Notes: generated from the sequence alone by a model not told the origin. A stretch of 64,000 nucleotides of DNA from Catellatospora bangladeshensis (GCF_016862575.1 NZ_BONF01000014.1:112769-176768); one strand, 5' to 3'; counted from the first letter of the stretch, positions 16,399 to 25,732 are shown. Numbers and translations are program-made.

Positions 16399-17733
16399 AT
16401 GACAGGTCGGGCGGCGAAGAGAACATGGTGGAGCCTCGCGGTCGCGGCGCTCATGGGCGCGCTGGTGCTGGTCCCGGCGCAGCCGGCCGCCGCGCAGACC
16501 GGCGCGATGATCCAGCCGGTGGACGGCGTCGTCACCGGCGTGCTGTCCAACCGCTGCGGCAGCACCGACAGTGACCACTACGGCGTCGACATCGCCGCGA
16601 ACAGCGGGAAGGCGATCGGCGCGGCCTACCCCGGCACGGTGACGTTCGCCGGGTGGACCTCCGGCGGGGGCAACACCGTGACCGTCTCCCACGCCGCCGG
16701 CTACGTCACCCGGTACCTGCACATGGTGCAGGCGCCGTCGGTCGGCGCGGGGCAGGCGGTGGGCCAGGGCCAGCTGCTCGGGTACGTCGGCAGCACCGGC
16801 AACTCCACCGGCCCGCACCTGCACTTCGAGATCTGGCGCAACAACGCCGTCTACGGCATCAGCCCGGCGTACACCTGCGGCGGCACGGTCACCAAGGGCG
16901 CGGCGATCAACCTGCCCTTCGCCGACCTGCCCGCCGCGGGCGCCGTCGCCGAACGCTTCGCCTTCGTGAACGCGGCGGGCGTGCTGCACGTCAAGGACGG
17001 CGCGTACGCCTCCTGGCAGGCGGTGAACGCGGGCGGCGCGACCAAGGCGGTGCTCGGCGGCAACTGGATCGGCTGGATCCAGGGCGGCAGCTTCTACGCC
17101 AAGGACGGCGTCTACGGCGGCTGGCTCACCATGGCCGGCGGCGGGCAGGTGCGCGACATCGCGATCAGCGGCAACCGGTTCGCGTTCGTCAACACGGCGG
17201 GCGTCGCGTACGTCAAGGACGGGCCGTACGCGGCCTGGCAGGCGATCAACGCCGGTGGGGCGACGCGGGTGGAGCTGAACGGCGACTGGATCGGGCTGAT
17301 CCAGGGCGGCGACTTCCTGGCCAAGCAGGGCATCTTCGGCGGCTGGCTGAGCATGGCCGGTGGCGGGCAGGTGCGCGACATCGCGATCAGCGGCGAGCGG
17401 TTCGCGTTCGTCAACGCGGCCGGGATCCTCAACGCCAAGGACGGCGCGTACGCGTCGTGGCGGGCGGTCAACGCCGGTGGCGCGACCAGGGTGGTGCTCG
17501 CCGGGAACTGGATCGGCTGGATCCAGTCGGGCGACTTCTACGCCAAGGCCGGGCTCTACGCCGACTGGCTGGCGCTGGCCACCGGCGGGCAGGTGCGCGA
17601 CGTCGCCGTCAACGGCCAGGACTGGTTCGCCTTCATCGGCAGCGGTAACTACTACGCCAAGCAGGGACCGTACACCTCGTGGCTGACCATGGCGGGCGGC
17701 GGGCAGGTCACCGACATCGCCCTCGCCGGCTGA
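16399..17733 (+). CDS. Secreted M23 metallopeptidase with tandem 74-residue repeats
   Basis: 444 residues with signal peptide (cleavage near PAAAQT, residue 33). The peptidase M23/LytM domain covers about 40-160 with zinc and catalytic motifs HYGVDI, RYLHM and GPHLHFEIW. From residue 186 to the end come tandem 74-residue units, each made of two half-units: one with NAAGV.. .KDGAYASW, the other with NWIGWIQGG.FYAK.GVYGGWL, closed by GGGQVRDIAISG. The repeats resemble a beta-propeller or sugar-binding (PLL/tectonin-type) array and would target the peptidase to a surface. Likely role: cell-wall remodelling or lysis outside the cell. GGAAGGAG stands 10 bases before the ATG. Controlled by the adjacent LacI site. 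Confidence 0.88.
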   Translation: MTGRAAKRTWWSLAVAALMGALVLVPAQPAAAQTGAMIQPVDGVVTGVLSNRCGSTDSDHYGVDIAANSGKAIGAAYPGTVTFAGWTSGGGNTVTVSHAAGYVTRYLHMVQAPSVGAGQAVGQGQLLGYVGSTGNSTGPHLHFEIWRNNAVYGISPAYTCGGTVTKGAAINLPFADLPAAGAVAERFAFVNAAGVLHVKDGAYASWQAVNAGGATKAVLGGNWIGWIQGGSFYAKDGVYGGWLTMAGGGQVRDIAISGNRFAFVNTAGVAYVKDGPYAAWQAINAGGATRVELNGDWIGLIQGGDFLAKQGIFGGWLSMAGGGQVRDIAISGERFAFVNAAGILNAKDGAYASWRAVNAGGATRVVLAGNWIGWIQSGDFYAKAGLYADWLALATGGQVRDVAVNGQDWFAFIGSGNYYAKQGPYTSWLTMAGGGQVTDIALAG

Positions 17734-17740
17734 CCCATGC

Positions 17741-17770
17741 GCGGCGGGAGCGCGCTCGTGCTCCCGCCGC
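17741..17770 (+). terminator. Terminator after the M23 peptidase gene
   Basis: Perfect 11-bp inverted repeat (17741-17751 with 17760-17770, loop of 8) starting 7 bases after the stop codon. Confidence 0.75.
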
Positions 17771-17812
17771 ATCGGACTCGGGTCGGACAGATCTTGCCCT
17801 TAGGGTGTAGGG

Positions 17813-18247
17813 ATGAAGTCGATCAAGCAGGTTCAGGTCACCTTCGACTGCGCAGAGCCTGGGCGCGTCGCCCGTTTCTGGTGCGAGGTGCTGGGCTACG
17901 TCGTCCCGCCGCCGCCGGAGGGCTTCGCCTCGTGGGACGACTACGAACGCACGCTGCCGGCCGAGCGCCAGGGTGCGGCGGCCGTCGCCATGGATCCCTT
18001 CGGGGTGGGCCCGCGGCTGTACTTCCAGCGGGTGCCGGAGGGCAAGGTCGTCAAGAACCGGCTGCATCTCGACGTGCGGGTCGGCACCGGGCTCAAGGGT
18101 GAGGAGCGCGTGGCCGCGCTGGAGGCCGAATGCGCCCGGCTGGTCGCGCTCGGTGCGACCCGCGTACACCTGTGGCGTGCCGACGAGTTCAACGAGTCGT
18201 GCCTGCTGATGCAGGACGTCGAGGGCAACGAGTTCTGCCTCGACTGA
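17813..18247 (+). CDS. VOC-superfamily (glyoxalase-like) protein
   Basis: 144 residues with the glyoxalase/bleomycin-resistance-like fold pattern: VTFDCAEPGRVARFWCEVLG at the N-terminus, LHLDVRVG in the middle and QDVEGNEFCLD at the end. The LHLDV and NEFCLD segments supply the usual metal-ligand positions His and Glu. Family members include glyoxalases, extradiol dioxygenases and antibiotic-binding proteins; no substrate can be assigned. The ATG lies shortly after a TAGGGT-like element with no ribosome site, so the message may be leaderless. It is the gene before the Rph locus but is separated by 153 bases. Confidence 0.8.
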   Translation: MKSIKQVQVTFDCAEPGRVARFWCEVLGYVVPPPPEGFASWDDYERTLPAERQGAAAVAMDPFGVGPRLYFQRVPEGKVVKNRLHLDVRVGTGLKGEERVAALEAECARLVALGATRVHLWRADEFNESCLLMQDVEGNEFCLD

Positions 18248-18320
18248 GCGGCCGCCACGCGGCGACGGCAGAAGAAGAGGCAGGAAGAACGCCCCCTGCC
18301 ACTTCTAACGTATAGCGCAC

Positions 18321-18353
18321 CCGGGGTCTTGCGGCAAGACCCCGGTCTTGCCG
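18321..18353 (+). promoter_or_regulatory. Rifamycin-associated-element-like inverted repeat with alternative second hairpin
   Basis: Arm CCGGGGTCTTG (18321-18331), loop CGG, arm CAAGACCCCGG (18335-18345) gives a perfect 11-bp stem with a TTGCGGCAA centre. A second, overlapping perfect stem uses CGGCAAGACC (18332-18341) with GGTCTTGCCG (18344-18353). The centre matches what I recall of the rifamycin-associated element found upstream of rifamycin-inactivating genes in actinomycetes. It lies 56 bases before the Rph start. Confidence 0.75.
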
Positions 18354-18400
18354 CAGAATCGGCGGCCGACCCGGCGCCGACGAGGACAGGGGGCAACGAC

Positions 18401-20992
18401 GTGGGTGTCTTGGAGCTGCAAGAGGTCGACGGTACGCAGCTGGCGGTGGTCGGCGGCAAGGCCGCGCACCTGGGGGTGCTGTCGCGGATCGAGGGCATCC
18501 GCGTGCCCGCCGGGTTCTGCGTGACGACGGATGCGTTCCGGCAGGTCATGGCGCAGGAGCCGACGCTCGGCGATCAGCTCGGCCGGTTGTCGCGCCTGGA
18601 CCCGGACGACCGGGAGGCGATCCGCACGCTCAGCGCGGAGGTCCGCCGGACCGTCGCGGGGATCGCCGTCCCGGCCGAGCTGGCGGCGGAGATCACCAGC
18701 GCGCTCGCCCGGCACGGCGAGCAGGCGGCCTACGCCGTGCGGTCCAGCGCGACGGCGGAGGACCTGCCGACGGCGTCCTTCGCCGGACAGCAGGACACCT
18801 ATCTGAACGTGGTGGGGCCGGAGGCGATCCTCGATCACGTCAGCCTGTGCTGGGCGTCGCTGTTCTCCGAGCGGGCCGTGACGTACCGCCTGCGCAACGG
18901 CATCGATCACCGCACGGTGCAGATGGCCGTGGTCGTGCAGCGGATGGTCTTCGCGGAGGTGTCCGGCATCCTGTTCACGGCCGACCCGGTCACGGGCAAC
19001 CGGAGGGTCGCCACCGTGGACGCCGGGTTCGGCCTGGGCGAGGCGCTGGTCTCCGGCCTGGTGAACCCGGACGTCTTCAAGGTGCGCGACGGCGAGGTGA
19101 TCGCCGAGACGGTCTCCGCCAAGCAGCTTGCCGTCAGTGCCCTGCCTGGCGGCGGGACGCGGGAGGTGGCGATCGACCTGCCGCGGCAGGAGCAGCCGGC
19201 GCTGACGCATGCCCAGGTCGTACGGCTGGTGCAGCTGGGGCGGCGGATCGAGGCGCATTTCGGCCGTCCGCAGGACATCGAGTGGTGCCTGGACGGCGAC
19301 GGCTTCCAGATCGTGCAGAGCCGGCCGATCACCACGCTGTTCCCCGTGCCCACCGCGCACGACCAGGAGAATCATCTCTACGTGTCCGTGGGGCACCAGC
19401 AGATGATGACCGACGCGATGAAGCCGCTGGGGCTGTCCATGTGGCAGCTGACGGCCATGGCGCCGATGCACGAGGCGGGCGGGAGGCTGTTCGTCGACGT
19501 CGCCCGGCGCCTGGCCTCGCCCGCGAACCGCGCCGCCCTGCTGGATCTGATGGGCAAGGGCGATCCGCTGGTCAGGGACGCGCTGGAGACTGTCCTCGAG
19601 CGCGGCGACTTCATCCCGACGCTGCCTGACGACGGTCCCGCCGGTCCGCCGCCCGGTGGCGCGCCCGCCCCGATCGAGACCGATCCGGCCATCGTCGCCG
19701 AGCTGATCGAGCGCAGCCAGGCGTCCCTGGCCGCGCTGCGGCGCGACATCGCGGACCACAGCGGACCGGCACTGTTCGAGTTCCTGCTGGAGGCGGTCCA
19801 GGAGCACAAACGCGTCCTCGCCCAGCCGCTGAGCATGCAGGCGATCATGGCGGGTATGGAGGCCACCTGGTGGCTCAACGACCGGCTGCAGGATTGGCTG
19901 GGTGAGAAGAACGCGGCCGACACCCTGACGCTGTCCGCCCCGGGCAACATCACGTCGGAGATGGGGCTGGCGCTGCTGGACGTCGCCGATGTGATCCGCC
20001 CGCATCCGGAGGTGGTGGCGTTCCTGCAGGACGTCGCGGGCGACGACGGCTTCCTTGACGAGCTGCCGAAGCTCGCCGGCGGAGCGCAGGCGCGCGACGC
20101 CGTCGACGCCTACCTCGACCGGTACGGCATGCGCTGCGTCGGCGAGATCGACATCACCCGCCCGCGCTGGCGCGAGCGCCCGGCCACGCTGGTGCCGGCG
20201 ATCCTCGACAACGTCCGGAACTTCGAGCCGGGCGCCGCAGCGCGGCGCTTCGAACGGGGGCGGCAGCAGGCGCTGCAGAAGGAGCAGGACGTGCTGTCAC
20301 GCCTGCGGGCCCTGCCGGACGGGGACCGCAAGGCCGCCGAGACCAAGCGGATGATCGACCGGGTCCGGACCTTCATCGGGTACCGGGAGTACCCGAAGTA
20401 CGACATCGTCAGCCGCTACTTCGTCTACAAGCAGGCCCTGGTCGCCGAGGCCGAGCGCCTCGTGCGGTCGGGCGTGCTGCCCGACGTGGAGGACGCGTTC
20501 TACCTGACGTTCCAGGAGCTGCACGACGCCGTGCGGTCGGGCACCGTGGATGCGCGGCTCGTCTCGGAGCGCAGGGAGGCGTTCCGGTCGTACCAGGCGC
20601 TCACGCCGCCGCGGGTGCTGACCTCGGACGGCGAGGCCGTCTCCGGCGCGTACCGGCGCGACGACGTGCCGGACGGGGCGCTGGCCGGCCTGCCGGTCTC
20701 CGCCGGGACGGTCGAGGGGCGGGCCCGCGTCATCCTGGACCTGGCCCAGGCGGATCTCGAACCCGGTGACATCCTCGTCACGGCGCACACGGACCCGAGC
20801 TGGACACCCCTCTTCGTCTCCGTCACCGGCCTGGTGACGGAGGTGGGCGGGCTGATGACGCACGGCGCGGTGATCGCCCGGGAGTACGGCCTGCCGGCCG
20901 TCGTCGGGGTGGCCGACGCGACCCGGCTCATCGCCGACGGGCAGCGGATCCGCGTGCACGGCAGTGACGGTTACGTCGAGCTGCTGCCCTGA
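18401..20992 (+). CDS. rph: Rifampin phosphotransferase
   Basis: 863 residues in the three-part order of the family: ATP-grasp domain (about 1-320, GGKAAHLGVL, YAVRSSATAEDLP), rifampin-binding domain (about 325-750, beginning HLYVSVGHQQMMTDAMKPLG), and a swivelling phosphohistidine domain with catalytic His821 in GGLMTHGAVIAREYG. The enzyme uses ATP to phosphorylate the ansa-bridge hydroxyl of rifamycins, releasing AMP and phosphate, and inactivates them in the cytosol. The GTG at 18401 is chosen because AGGGGG stands 7 bases upstream and the product then starts like known Rph proteins; a longer frame to 18329 would begin inside the upstream inverted repeat. Convergent with an MFS exporter, 14 bases apart. 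Expression is probably controlled by the upstream element. Confidence 0.92.
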   Translation: MGVLELQEVDGTQLAVVGGKAAHLGVLSRIEGIRVPAGFCVTTDAFRQVMAQEPTLGDQLGRLSRLDPDDREAIRTLSAEVRRTVAGIAVPAELAAEITSALARHGEQAAYAVRSSATAEDLPTASFAGQQDTYLNVVGPEAILDHVSLCWASLFSERAVTYRLRNGIDHRTVQMAVVVQRMVFAEVSGILFTADPVTGNRRVATVDAGFGLGEALVSGLVNPDVFKVRDGEVIAETVSAKQLAVSALPGGGTREVAIDLPRQEQPALTHAQVVRLVQLGRRIEAHFGRPQDIEWCLDGDGFQIVQSRPITTLFPVPTAHDQENHLYVSVGHQQMMTDAMKPLGLSMWQLTAMAPMHEAGGRLFVDVARRLASPANRAALLDLMGKGDPLVRDALETVLERGDFIPTLPDDGPAGPPPGGAPAPIETDPAIVAELIERSQASLAALRRDIADHSGPALFEFLLEAVQEHKRVLAQPLSMQAIMAGMEATWWLNDRLQDWLGEKNAADTLTLSAPGNITSEMGLALLDVADVIRPHPEVVAFLQDVAGDDGFLDELPKLAGGAQARDAVDAYLDRYGMRCVGEIDITRPRWRERPATLVPAILDNVRNFEPGAAARRFERGRQQALQKEQDVLSRLRALPDGDRKAAETKRMIDRVRTFIGYREYPKYDIVSRYFVYKQALVAEAERLVRSGVLPDVEDAFYLTFQELHDAVRSGTVDARLVSERREAFRSYQALTPPRVLTSDGEAVSGAYRRDDVPDGALAGLPVSAGTVEGRARVILDLAQADLEPGDILVTAHTDPSWTPLFVSVTGLVTEVGGLMTHGAVIAREYGLPAVVGVADATRLIADGQRIRVHGSDGYVELLP

Positions 20993-21006
20993 GCACAGCC
21001 GCCCGG

Positions 21007-22602
21007 TCAGCGGCTTTCGGCCGCCGGCACCCGCGCCGTGTCCTGGGCGTGGTACGCGGCGAGCAGCTTGCGCTCATCCCGCATCCGGGGAAAGAAGAAG
21101 TACACCAGTGCGCCGCCGATCAGGACGGCGACGATGCCGGCCAGGTGTGCCCACTGGTCGCCCTCCAGGAACGCGGTCTTGGCGGCGGCGGTGATCTGCT
21201 CGCTGTACTGGGGGTACTGCTGGGCGGTGGCCGCGGCGCCGGCGAACGACTTGGTCAGCTGGGCCTGCACGCTCGCGTTCACGTCGGCGGGAGGCGCCGT
21301 GGCGAGGTCGGCGGTCGCCGCGGCCGTGTAGCCGGCGGTGAGCAGGGCGCCGAAGATCGACTGCATCATCGCTCCGCCGAGGTCGCGCTGCAGGTCGGCG
21401 GTGCCCGACGCCATGCCCGCGCGGGTGACCGGCACGGCTCCGGTCAGCGAGCGCGAGGCCGGGGTGCCCGCGAACCCGACTCCGGCCCCGATGAAGGCGT
21501 AGCCGAGTCCGATCTTCCAGTAGGCGGCGCCCTCACCCCACAGCAGCAGCATGGTCAGGAAGCCCAGCAGCACGAACACGTATCCGACCAGCAGCGTGAA
21601 GCGCGCGCCGTGGGTCTCCACGAGCCTGGCCGAGCGGGGCGCGCAGATGACCATGAACAGGGCGGCGGGCAGGATCGCCATCCCCGCGTCGATGGTCGAG
21701 TAGCCCAGGACGTTCTGCAGGAACTGCTGGCCGATGAACATCGCGCCCATGAGCGAGCCGAACACGACGATGCCGGCGCACGCGGCGACCCAGAAGATCC
21801 GGCGCGAGGCGACGTTCAGGTCGTACAGCGGGTTGGCGGCACGGCGCTCGCGTACGACGAACGCGGCGCCGGCCAGCACGGTGACCGCGGTGAAGACCGC
21901 GACCAGGGTCCCGGAGCCGGGCACCGGGGCGAAGTTGATGGCGAGGATGAGCGCGCCGACCAGCGCCACGGACAGCACGCCGCCGAGGTTGTCGACGGGC
22001 TCGGTGGTCTCGTTGACGTGGGCGGGGACCAGCACGAGCGCGGCGATGAGCGCGACGGCGGCCAGCGGCAGGGTGAGCAGGAAGACCGACCCCCACCAGT
22101 GGTGCTCCAGTAGGAAGCCCGCGGCCAGCGGCCCCAGCGCGGAGATCGCCCCGCCGAGCGCCGACCACAGCGCGATGGCCTTGGTGCGCGCGGCGCCGGA
22201 CCACAGTGCGGTGATCAGTGCCAGGGTCGTCGGGTAGGCCATGCCCGCGGCGAAGCCGCCGAGCAGCCGCGCCACGATCAGGACAGTGTCGGTCGGGGCG
22301 TACGCGGCCAGCAGGCAGGCAGGGATCGACAGGGCGACGCCGAGCAAGAGCATCAGCTTGCGGCCGTAGCGGTCACCGAGCGCACCCAGGTAGATCACCG
22401 AGCAGGCCAGTCCGAGCGAGTAGGCGACGGCGATCAGGTTCAGCGCGGTCTGCGAGGAGTCGAAGGCCAGGCCGATGTCCGGCAGCGCCACGTTGGCGAC
22501 GGCGAGGTTCAGGTTGGCCACGGCCGCGACCAGGATCAACGCGGTCAGCACCCGGCCCTGTCCGGGTGGGGCCACCGTCTCCGGCTCAGTGGGGCTGCTC
22601 AC
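21007..22602 (-). CDS. MFS drug exporter, DHA2 (14-helix) type
   Basis: 531 residues with about 14 membrane helices. Signature motifs: NVALPDIGLAF (motif D1-like), GDRYGRKLMLLLG (motif A), RLLGGFAAGMAYPTTLALI (motif B region) and ALGPLAAGFLLE (motif C). This family uses the proton gradient to export drugs and other hydrophobic compounds. It ends 14 bases from the end of rph on the opposite strand, so it is not co-transcribed with rph; whether it exports rifamycin is not shown. The start GTG 22602 has AAAGGA 8 bases upstream. The C-terminus has an Ala/Gln-rich periplasmic insert between the last two helices. Confidence 0.9.
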   Translation of the reverse strand: MSSPTEPETVAPPGQGRVLTALILVAAVANLNLAVANVALPDIGLAFDSSQTALNLIAVAYSLGLACSVIYLGALGDRYGRKLMLLLGVALSIPACLLAAYAPTDTVLIVARLLGGFAAGMAYPTTLALITALWSGAARTKAIALWSALGGAISALGPLAAGFLLEHHWWGSVFLLTLPLAAVALIAALVLVPAHVNETTEPVDNLGGVLSVALVGALILAINFAPVPGSGTLVAVFTAVTVLAGAAFVVRERRAANPLYDLNVASRRIFWVAACAGIVVFGSLMGAMFIGQQFLQNVLGYSTIDAGMAILPAALFMVICAPRSARLVETHGARFTLLVGYVFVLLGFLTMLLLWGEGAAYWKIGLGYAFIGAGVGFAGTPASRSLTGAVPVTRAGMASGTADLQRDLGGAMMQSIFGALLTAGYTAAATADLATAPPADVNASVQAQLTKSFAGAAATAQQYPQYSEQITAAAKTAFLEGDQWAHLAGIVAVLIGGALVYFFFPRMRDERKLLAAYHAQDTARVPAAESR

Positions 22603-22967
22603 GTGGCGTTCCTTTCCGGGACGCGGTCACGGCCGGCTACGCGGCCGGCGGAGGCTGTTGCATACGGGCTCATACCGCATCAAACACCTTATCCGGTGAT
22701 TAAGCCCTCCACCGGGGAACCTCGTGGTGCCGCCGTGGCTTCGTGGGCCGACCTTTATCGCAGGTGAGCGGTTCGTGAACCGTGGGCGACCCCACGTCAC
22801 AGATTGACATCAATCGCTAAAGGTTAGTTGCGGTCTTTCGGCGCCGTTCGGAAACTTTCTTCGTCAGTGCAATGTGGATGCCCCTTCCGCCCAGGCCGGG
22901 CCGGGGACGGTCCTTCATGCCACGTGCCGCACGGTCCTGCTCCACCGACCGACGAAGGAAGGAACGA
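22603..22967. promoter_or_regulatory. Divergent promoter region, 365 bases without a gene
   Basis: No coding sequence is supported here. It holds the divergent promoters of the MFS gene and the secreted phosphoesterase. Visible elements: an AT-rich CTTATCCGGTGATTAAG segment near 22688-22704 on the MFS side, an imperfect inverted repeat GGTTC-GT-GAACC near 22771-22782, a TTGACA at 22804-22809, and a GAAACTTTC palindrome at 22851-22859. Confidence 0.5.
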
Positions 22968-24311
22968 ATGAGGATCACCAAGACCACCCGGTTGCTCGGG
23001 GCGGCCTTGACCGCGCTCATGGTGACGGTCCTACACGGCCCTGCGGCACCCGCGCAGGCACTGGCCGCGGAGACCTTCACCATCGTCATGCTGCCGGACA
23101 CCCAGTACGCCTCCGAGTACTGGCCTGAGGTGTACCGGGCCCAGATGCAGTGGGTCGCCGACCAGCGGACGGCACGGAACATCAAGTACGTGCTGCACGT
23201 CGGTGACGTGGTCGACAACTCCGACCAGCTCGCCCAGTGGAACAACAGCAAGAGCGCGATGGGCCTGCCCACCGACGACGTGCCCTACATCATCGGGCCG
23301 GGCAACCACGACCTGGACTCGGTCACCACCCGCGCCGCCACCCGCTACAACACCCACTACCCACGGTCTAACTTCACCGCGCTGCCGTCGTTCGGCGGGA
23401 CGTACCCCGCCAACCAGAACGACAACACCTACCACACGTTCAGCGCGGGCGGCGTGGACTGGCTGGTGGTGGCGATGAAGTACGCGCCCAGCGCCGCGGA
23501 GATCACGTGGGCCAACTCCGTGGTGGCCGCGCACCCCAACCACAACGCCATCCTGGTCACCCACGCCTACCAGAACGGCACCACCAAGGACACCAACGGC
23601 AACAACCTGTGGACCAACCTGGTCAGCAAGCAGGGCAACTTCCGGTTCACGTTCTCCGGCCACTACGTCAACGCCGGTGTGATCACGCAGCAGGGCACCA
23701 AGGGCAACACGGTCCACCAGATCCAGGCGGACTACCAGAACTCCTCCCAGCGCGACCCCAACAGCTTCCTGCGCATCATGACGGTCGACCCGAACGCCAA
23801 GACGCTCGACGTGAAGACCTACTCCCCCTTCCTCAACACGTACAAGACCGACGCGGCGAACCAGTTCGTCCTCAGCAACCTCAACCTGATCCCCGCCGCG
23901 TGGAGCACCGTCGTCGACAACACCACCCCCGGCAGGTTCACGGCGAGCGCGAGCTGGGGGACGTCGACCTACTCCGGCCAGCGGTACGGGGCGGACTACC
24001 GGTTCGCCGATCCCGTCTCGGCCAGCGACCCCGCCTGGTACAAGGTGGACATCCCGGCGACGGGCACCTACCAGGTCGCGGTCTGGTACTCGGCCAACGC
24101 CGGATACAACGACGTGACGCCGTACATCGTGGTCACCCCGACCGGCAACCAGATCGTGAACGTCAACCAGCGCGCCAACGGCGGTAAATGGGTGTCCCTC
24201 GGCAACTTCACCCTGTCCGCCGGAGACGAGAACAAGGTGGGCGTCAGCCGGTGGACCGCCGGAACCGGATACGTCATCGCCGACGCCGTGAAGGTCACCC
24301 GGATCAGCTGA
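22968..24311 (+). CDS. Secreted calcineurin-like phosphoesterase with C-terminal golvesin-type domain
   Basis: 447 residues with signal peptide (cleavage near AQALA, residue 34). The metallophosphoesterase domain at about 38-290 has the metal-binding series: MLPDTQYAS, HVGDVVDNS, GPGNHDLDS, ILVTHAYQ and FSGHYVN. The final motif of the family is usually GHxH and here reads GHYV, so one ligand may differ. The C-terminal 130 residues (TVVDNTTPGRFTASASWGTS to YVIADAVKVTRIS) match the golvesin/Xly CBM-like domain found at the end of secreted hydrolases. Likely an extracellular phosphatase or nuclease. Start ATG 22968 follows AAGGAAGGA by 5 bases. Confidence 0.87.
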   Translation: MRITKTTRLLGAALTALMVTVLHGPAAPAQALAAETFTIVMLPDTQYASEYWPEVYRAQMQWVADQRTARNIKYVLHVGDVVDNSDQLAQWNNSKSAMGLPTDDVPYIIGPGNHDLDSVTTRAATRYNTHYPRSNFTALPSFGGTYPANQNDNTYHTFSAGGVDWLVVAMKYAPSAAEITWANSVVAAHPNHNAILVTHAYQNGTTKDTNGNNLWTNLVSKQGNFRFTFSGHYVNAGVITQQGTKGNTVHQIQADYQNSSQRDPNSFLRIMTVDPNAKTLDVKTYSPFLNTYKTDAANQFVLSNLNLIPAAWSTVVDNTTPGRFTASASWGTSTYSGQRYGADYRFADPVSASDPAWYKVDIPATGTYQVAVWYSANAGYNDVTPYIVVTPTGNQIVNVNQRANGGKWVSLGNFTLSAGDENKVGVSRWTAGTGYVIADAVKVTRIS

Positions 24312-24352
24312 ACCGCGGGACGCCGCACATCCGTACGTGCACGTGCGCTGAC

Positions 24353-24387
24353 CGTGTGGGGGTGCGGCGACCGCCCGCCCCCACACG
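24353..24387 (+). terminator. Terminator after the phosphoesterase gene
   Basis: Inverted repeat of 10 bp (24353-24362 with 24378-24387) and a 15-base loop that is itself GC-rich, 42 bases after the stop codon. Confidence 0.6.
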
Positions 24388-24438
24388 CCACCGCCGCATC
24401 CGCCCTCGTGAGTCGACAACCGCCACGGAGTGTGTCTC

Positions 24439-25686
24439 GTGATCCTCACGGTCCTGCTCGGCGCGGCCATCGCCGCCCACCCGCTGACCCCCTTCTCCAT
24501 CGACCAACTGGTCGAGGTGACCCTGCACACCGACCGGGTGGACGTCGTCGCCGTGCTCGACGTCGGCGAGGTCGCGGCCAAACAGCTCACCCCCGACTGC
24601 ACCGCCTTCGCCACCGAGCTGCGGGCCGCCGTCGGGCAGGCGCCGCTGCGATGGACCCTGCAGTCCCAGGAGGCGAAGCGGCAGGGCCCGGCGGGCATGG
24701 AGACCATCCGGCTCACCTGCCGGATGTCGGCCCCGGCCCGAGTGGACCCGGCGGCGTCCATCTCGGTCGTGAACGGATACCTGCCCGATCGGGTCGGCGC
24801 CAACCAGATCGTGCTGGCCGGGGCGGGCGTCCCGATGCCGGCGACGCTGCCGCCCTACGAACGGTCGGCACAGCTGACGCTGCAGCCCGGAGCAGACGCG
24901 AGCGCACCGGCCACCGCTCCCGCGCCGCGGGGCGGCTGGCTGCAGCGCGCCGAGGCGTGGCTCGCCGGCGCCGTCGGCGACCCGTCCCCGCAGGTGCTGC
25001 TGCTGGCCGTGCTCTTCGCGGCGCTGCTCGGCGCCGCGCACGCGGCACTTCCCGGGCACGGCAAGACCGTGATGGCCCTGTACCTGGCCGGACGGCAGGG
25101 GCGGCGGCGGGACGCGGTCATCGTCGGCGGCACCGTCACGCTCACGCATACCGCCGGGGTGCTGATCCTCGGTATCGCCACCACCACGTTCGCCGGCCTG
25201 GCCGCCGAATCGGTGCTCAGGTGGCTCGGCGTGGCCAGCGGTGTCCTGATCACCGTCGTGGGGATCGGCCTGCTCGTCAGCGGCCTGCGGCACCGGCGGG
25301 CCCACCGGCACGGAGGGCCGCACCACCATCACCACCACGGAGCGCACCACCACCATCATCACGGCCACAGCCACAGCCACGGTCATGACGGCCGCCGCCG
25401 GAACCTCACCGCGCTCGGCGTCGCCGGTGGCCTCGTGCCGAGTCCCACGGCCCTGGTCGTGCTGCTGGGCGCGGCGGCGCTGGGCCGTCTCTGGTTCGGC
25501 ATCATTCTGATCATCGTGTACGGCCTGGGCATGGCGGCCATGCTCACGGCCGCCGGTCTGCTGCTGCTCCGGGCACGCGACCGCTGGGCGTGGCTCGGCC
25601 GGCTCACCGTGCCCGCCGAGGCGACCGCCTCCGTCATCATCGTGGTCGGTTTCGGCCTGGCCGCTCGCGCCGCGCTCGCCTTCTGA
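24439..25686 (+). CDS. NicO-family nickel/cobalt permease with His-rich loop
   Basis: 415 residues. An N-terminal extracytoplasmic domain of about 160 residues follows the first hydrophobic helix. The NicO signature GAAHAALPGHGKTVMALY begins the membrane core, and VTLTHTAGVLILG follows. A central cytosolic loop is extremely His-rich (several runs of six His alternating with GHSHSHGH), typical of nickel or cobalt permeases that sequester metal before transport. The GTG at 24439 is preferred because GGAG precedes it by 8 bases; an alternative GTG at 24430 adds three residues. The next gene, a lipoprotein, is 46 bases away and may share the transcript. Confidence 0.87.
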   Translation: MILTVLLGAAIAAHPLTPFSIDQLVEVTLHTDRVDVVAVLDVGEVAAKQLTPDCTAFATELRAAVGQAPLRWTLQSQEAKRQGPAGMETIRLTCRMSAPARVDPAASISVVNGYLPDRVGANQIVLAGAGVPMPATLPPYERSAQLTLQPGADASAPATAPAPRGGWLQRAEAWLAGAVGDPSPQVLLLAVLFAALLGAAHAALPGHGKTVMALYLAGRQGRRRDAVIVGGTVTLTHTAGVLILGIATTTFAGLAAESVLRWLGVASGVLITVVGIGLLVSGLRHRRAHRHGGPHHHHHHGAHHHHHHGHSHSHGHDGRRRNLTALGVAGGLVPSPTALVVLLGAAALGRLWFGIILIIVYGLGMAAMLTAAGLLLLRARDRWAWLGRLTVPAEATASVIIVVGFGLAARAALAF

Positions 25687-25732
25687 TCCCGATCCGCCCG
25701 CCCGGCAGCCGAGCGGGCAGCAAGGAGTATCC

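Noticed and set aside
24312..24438. A cobalamin or nickel riboswitch before the NicO permease
   Set aside because: The gap is only 127 bases and holds a terminator-like hairpin; none of the cobalamin riboswitch core motifs were recognisable.
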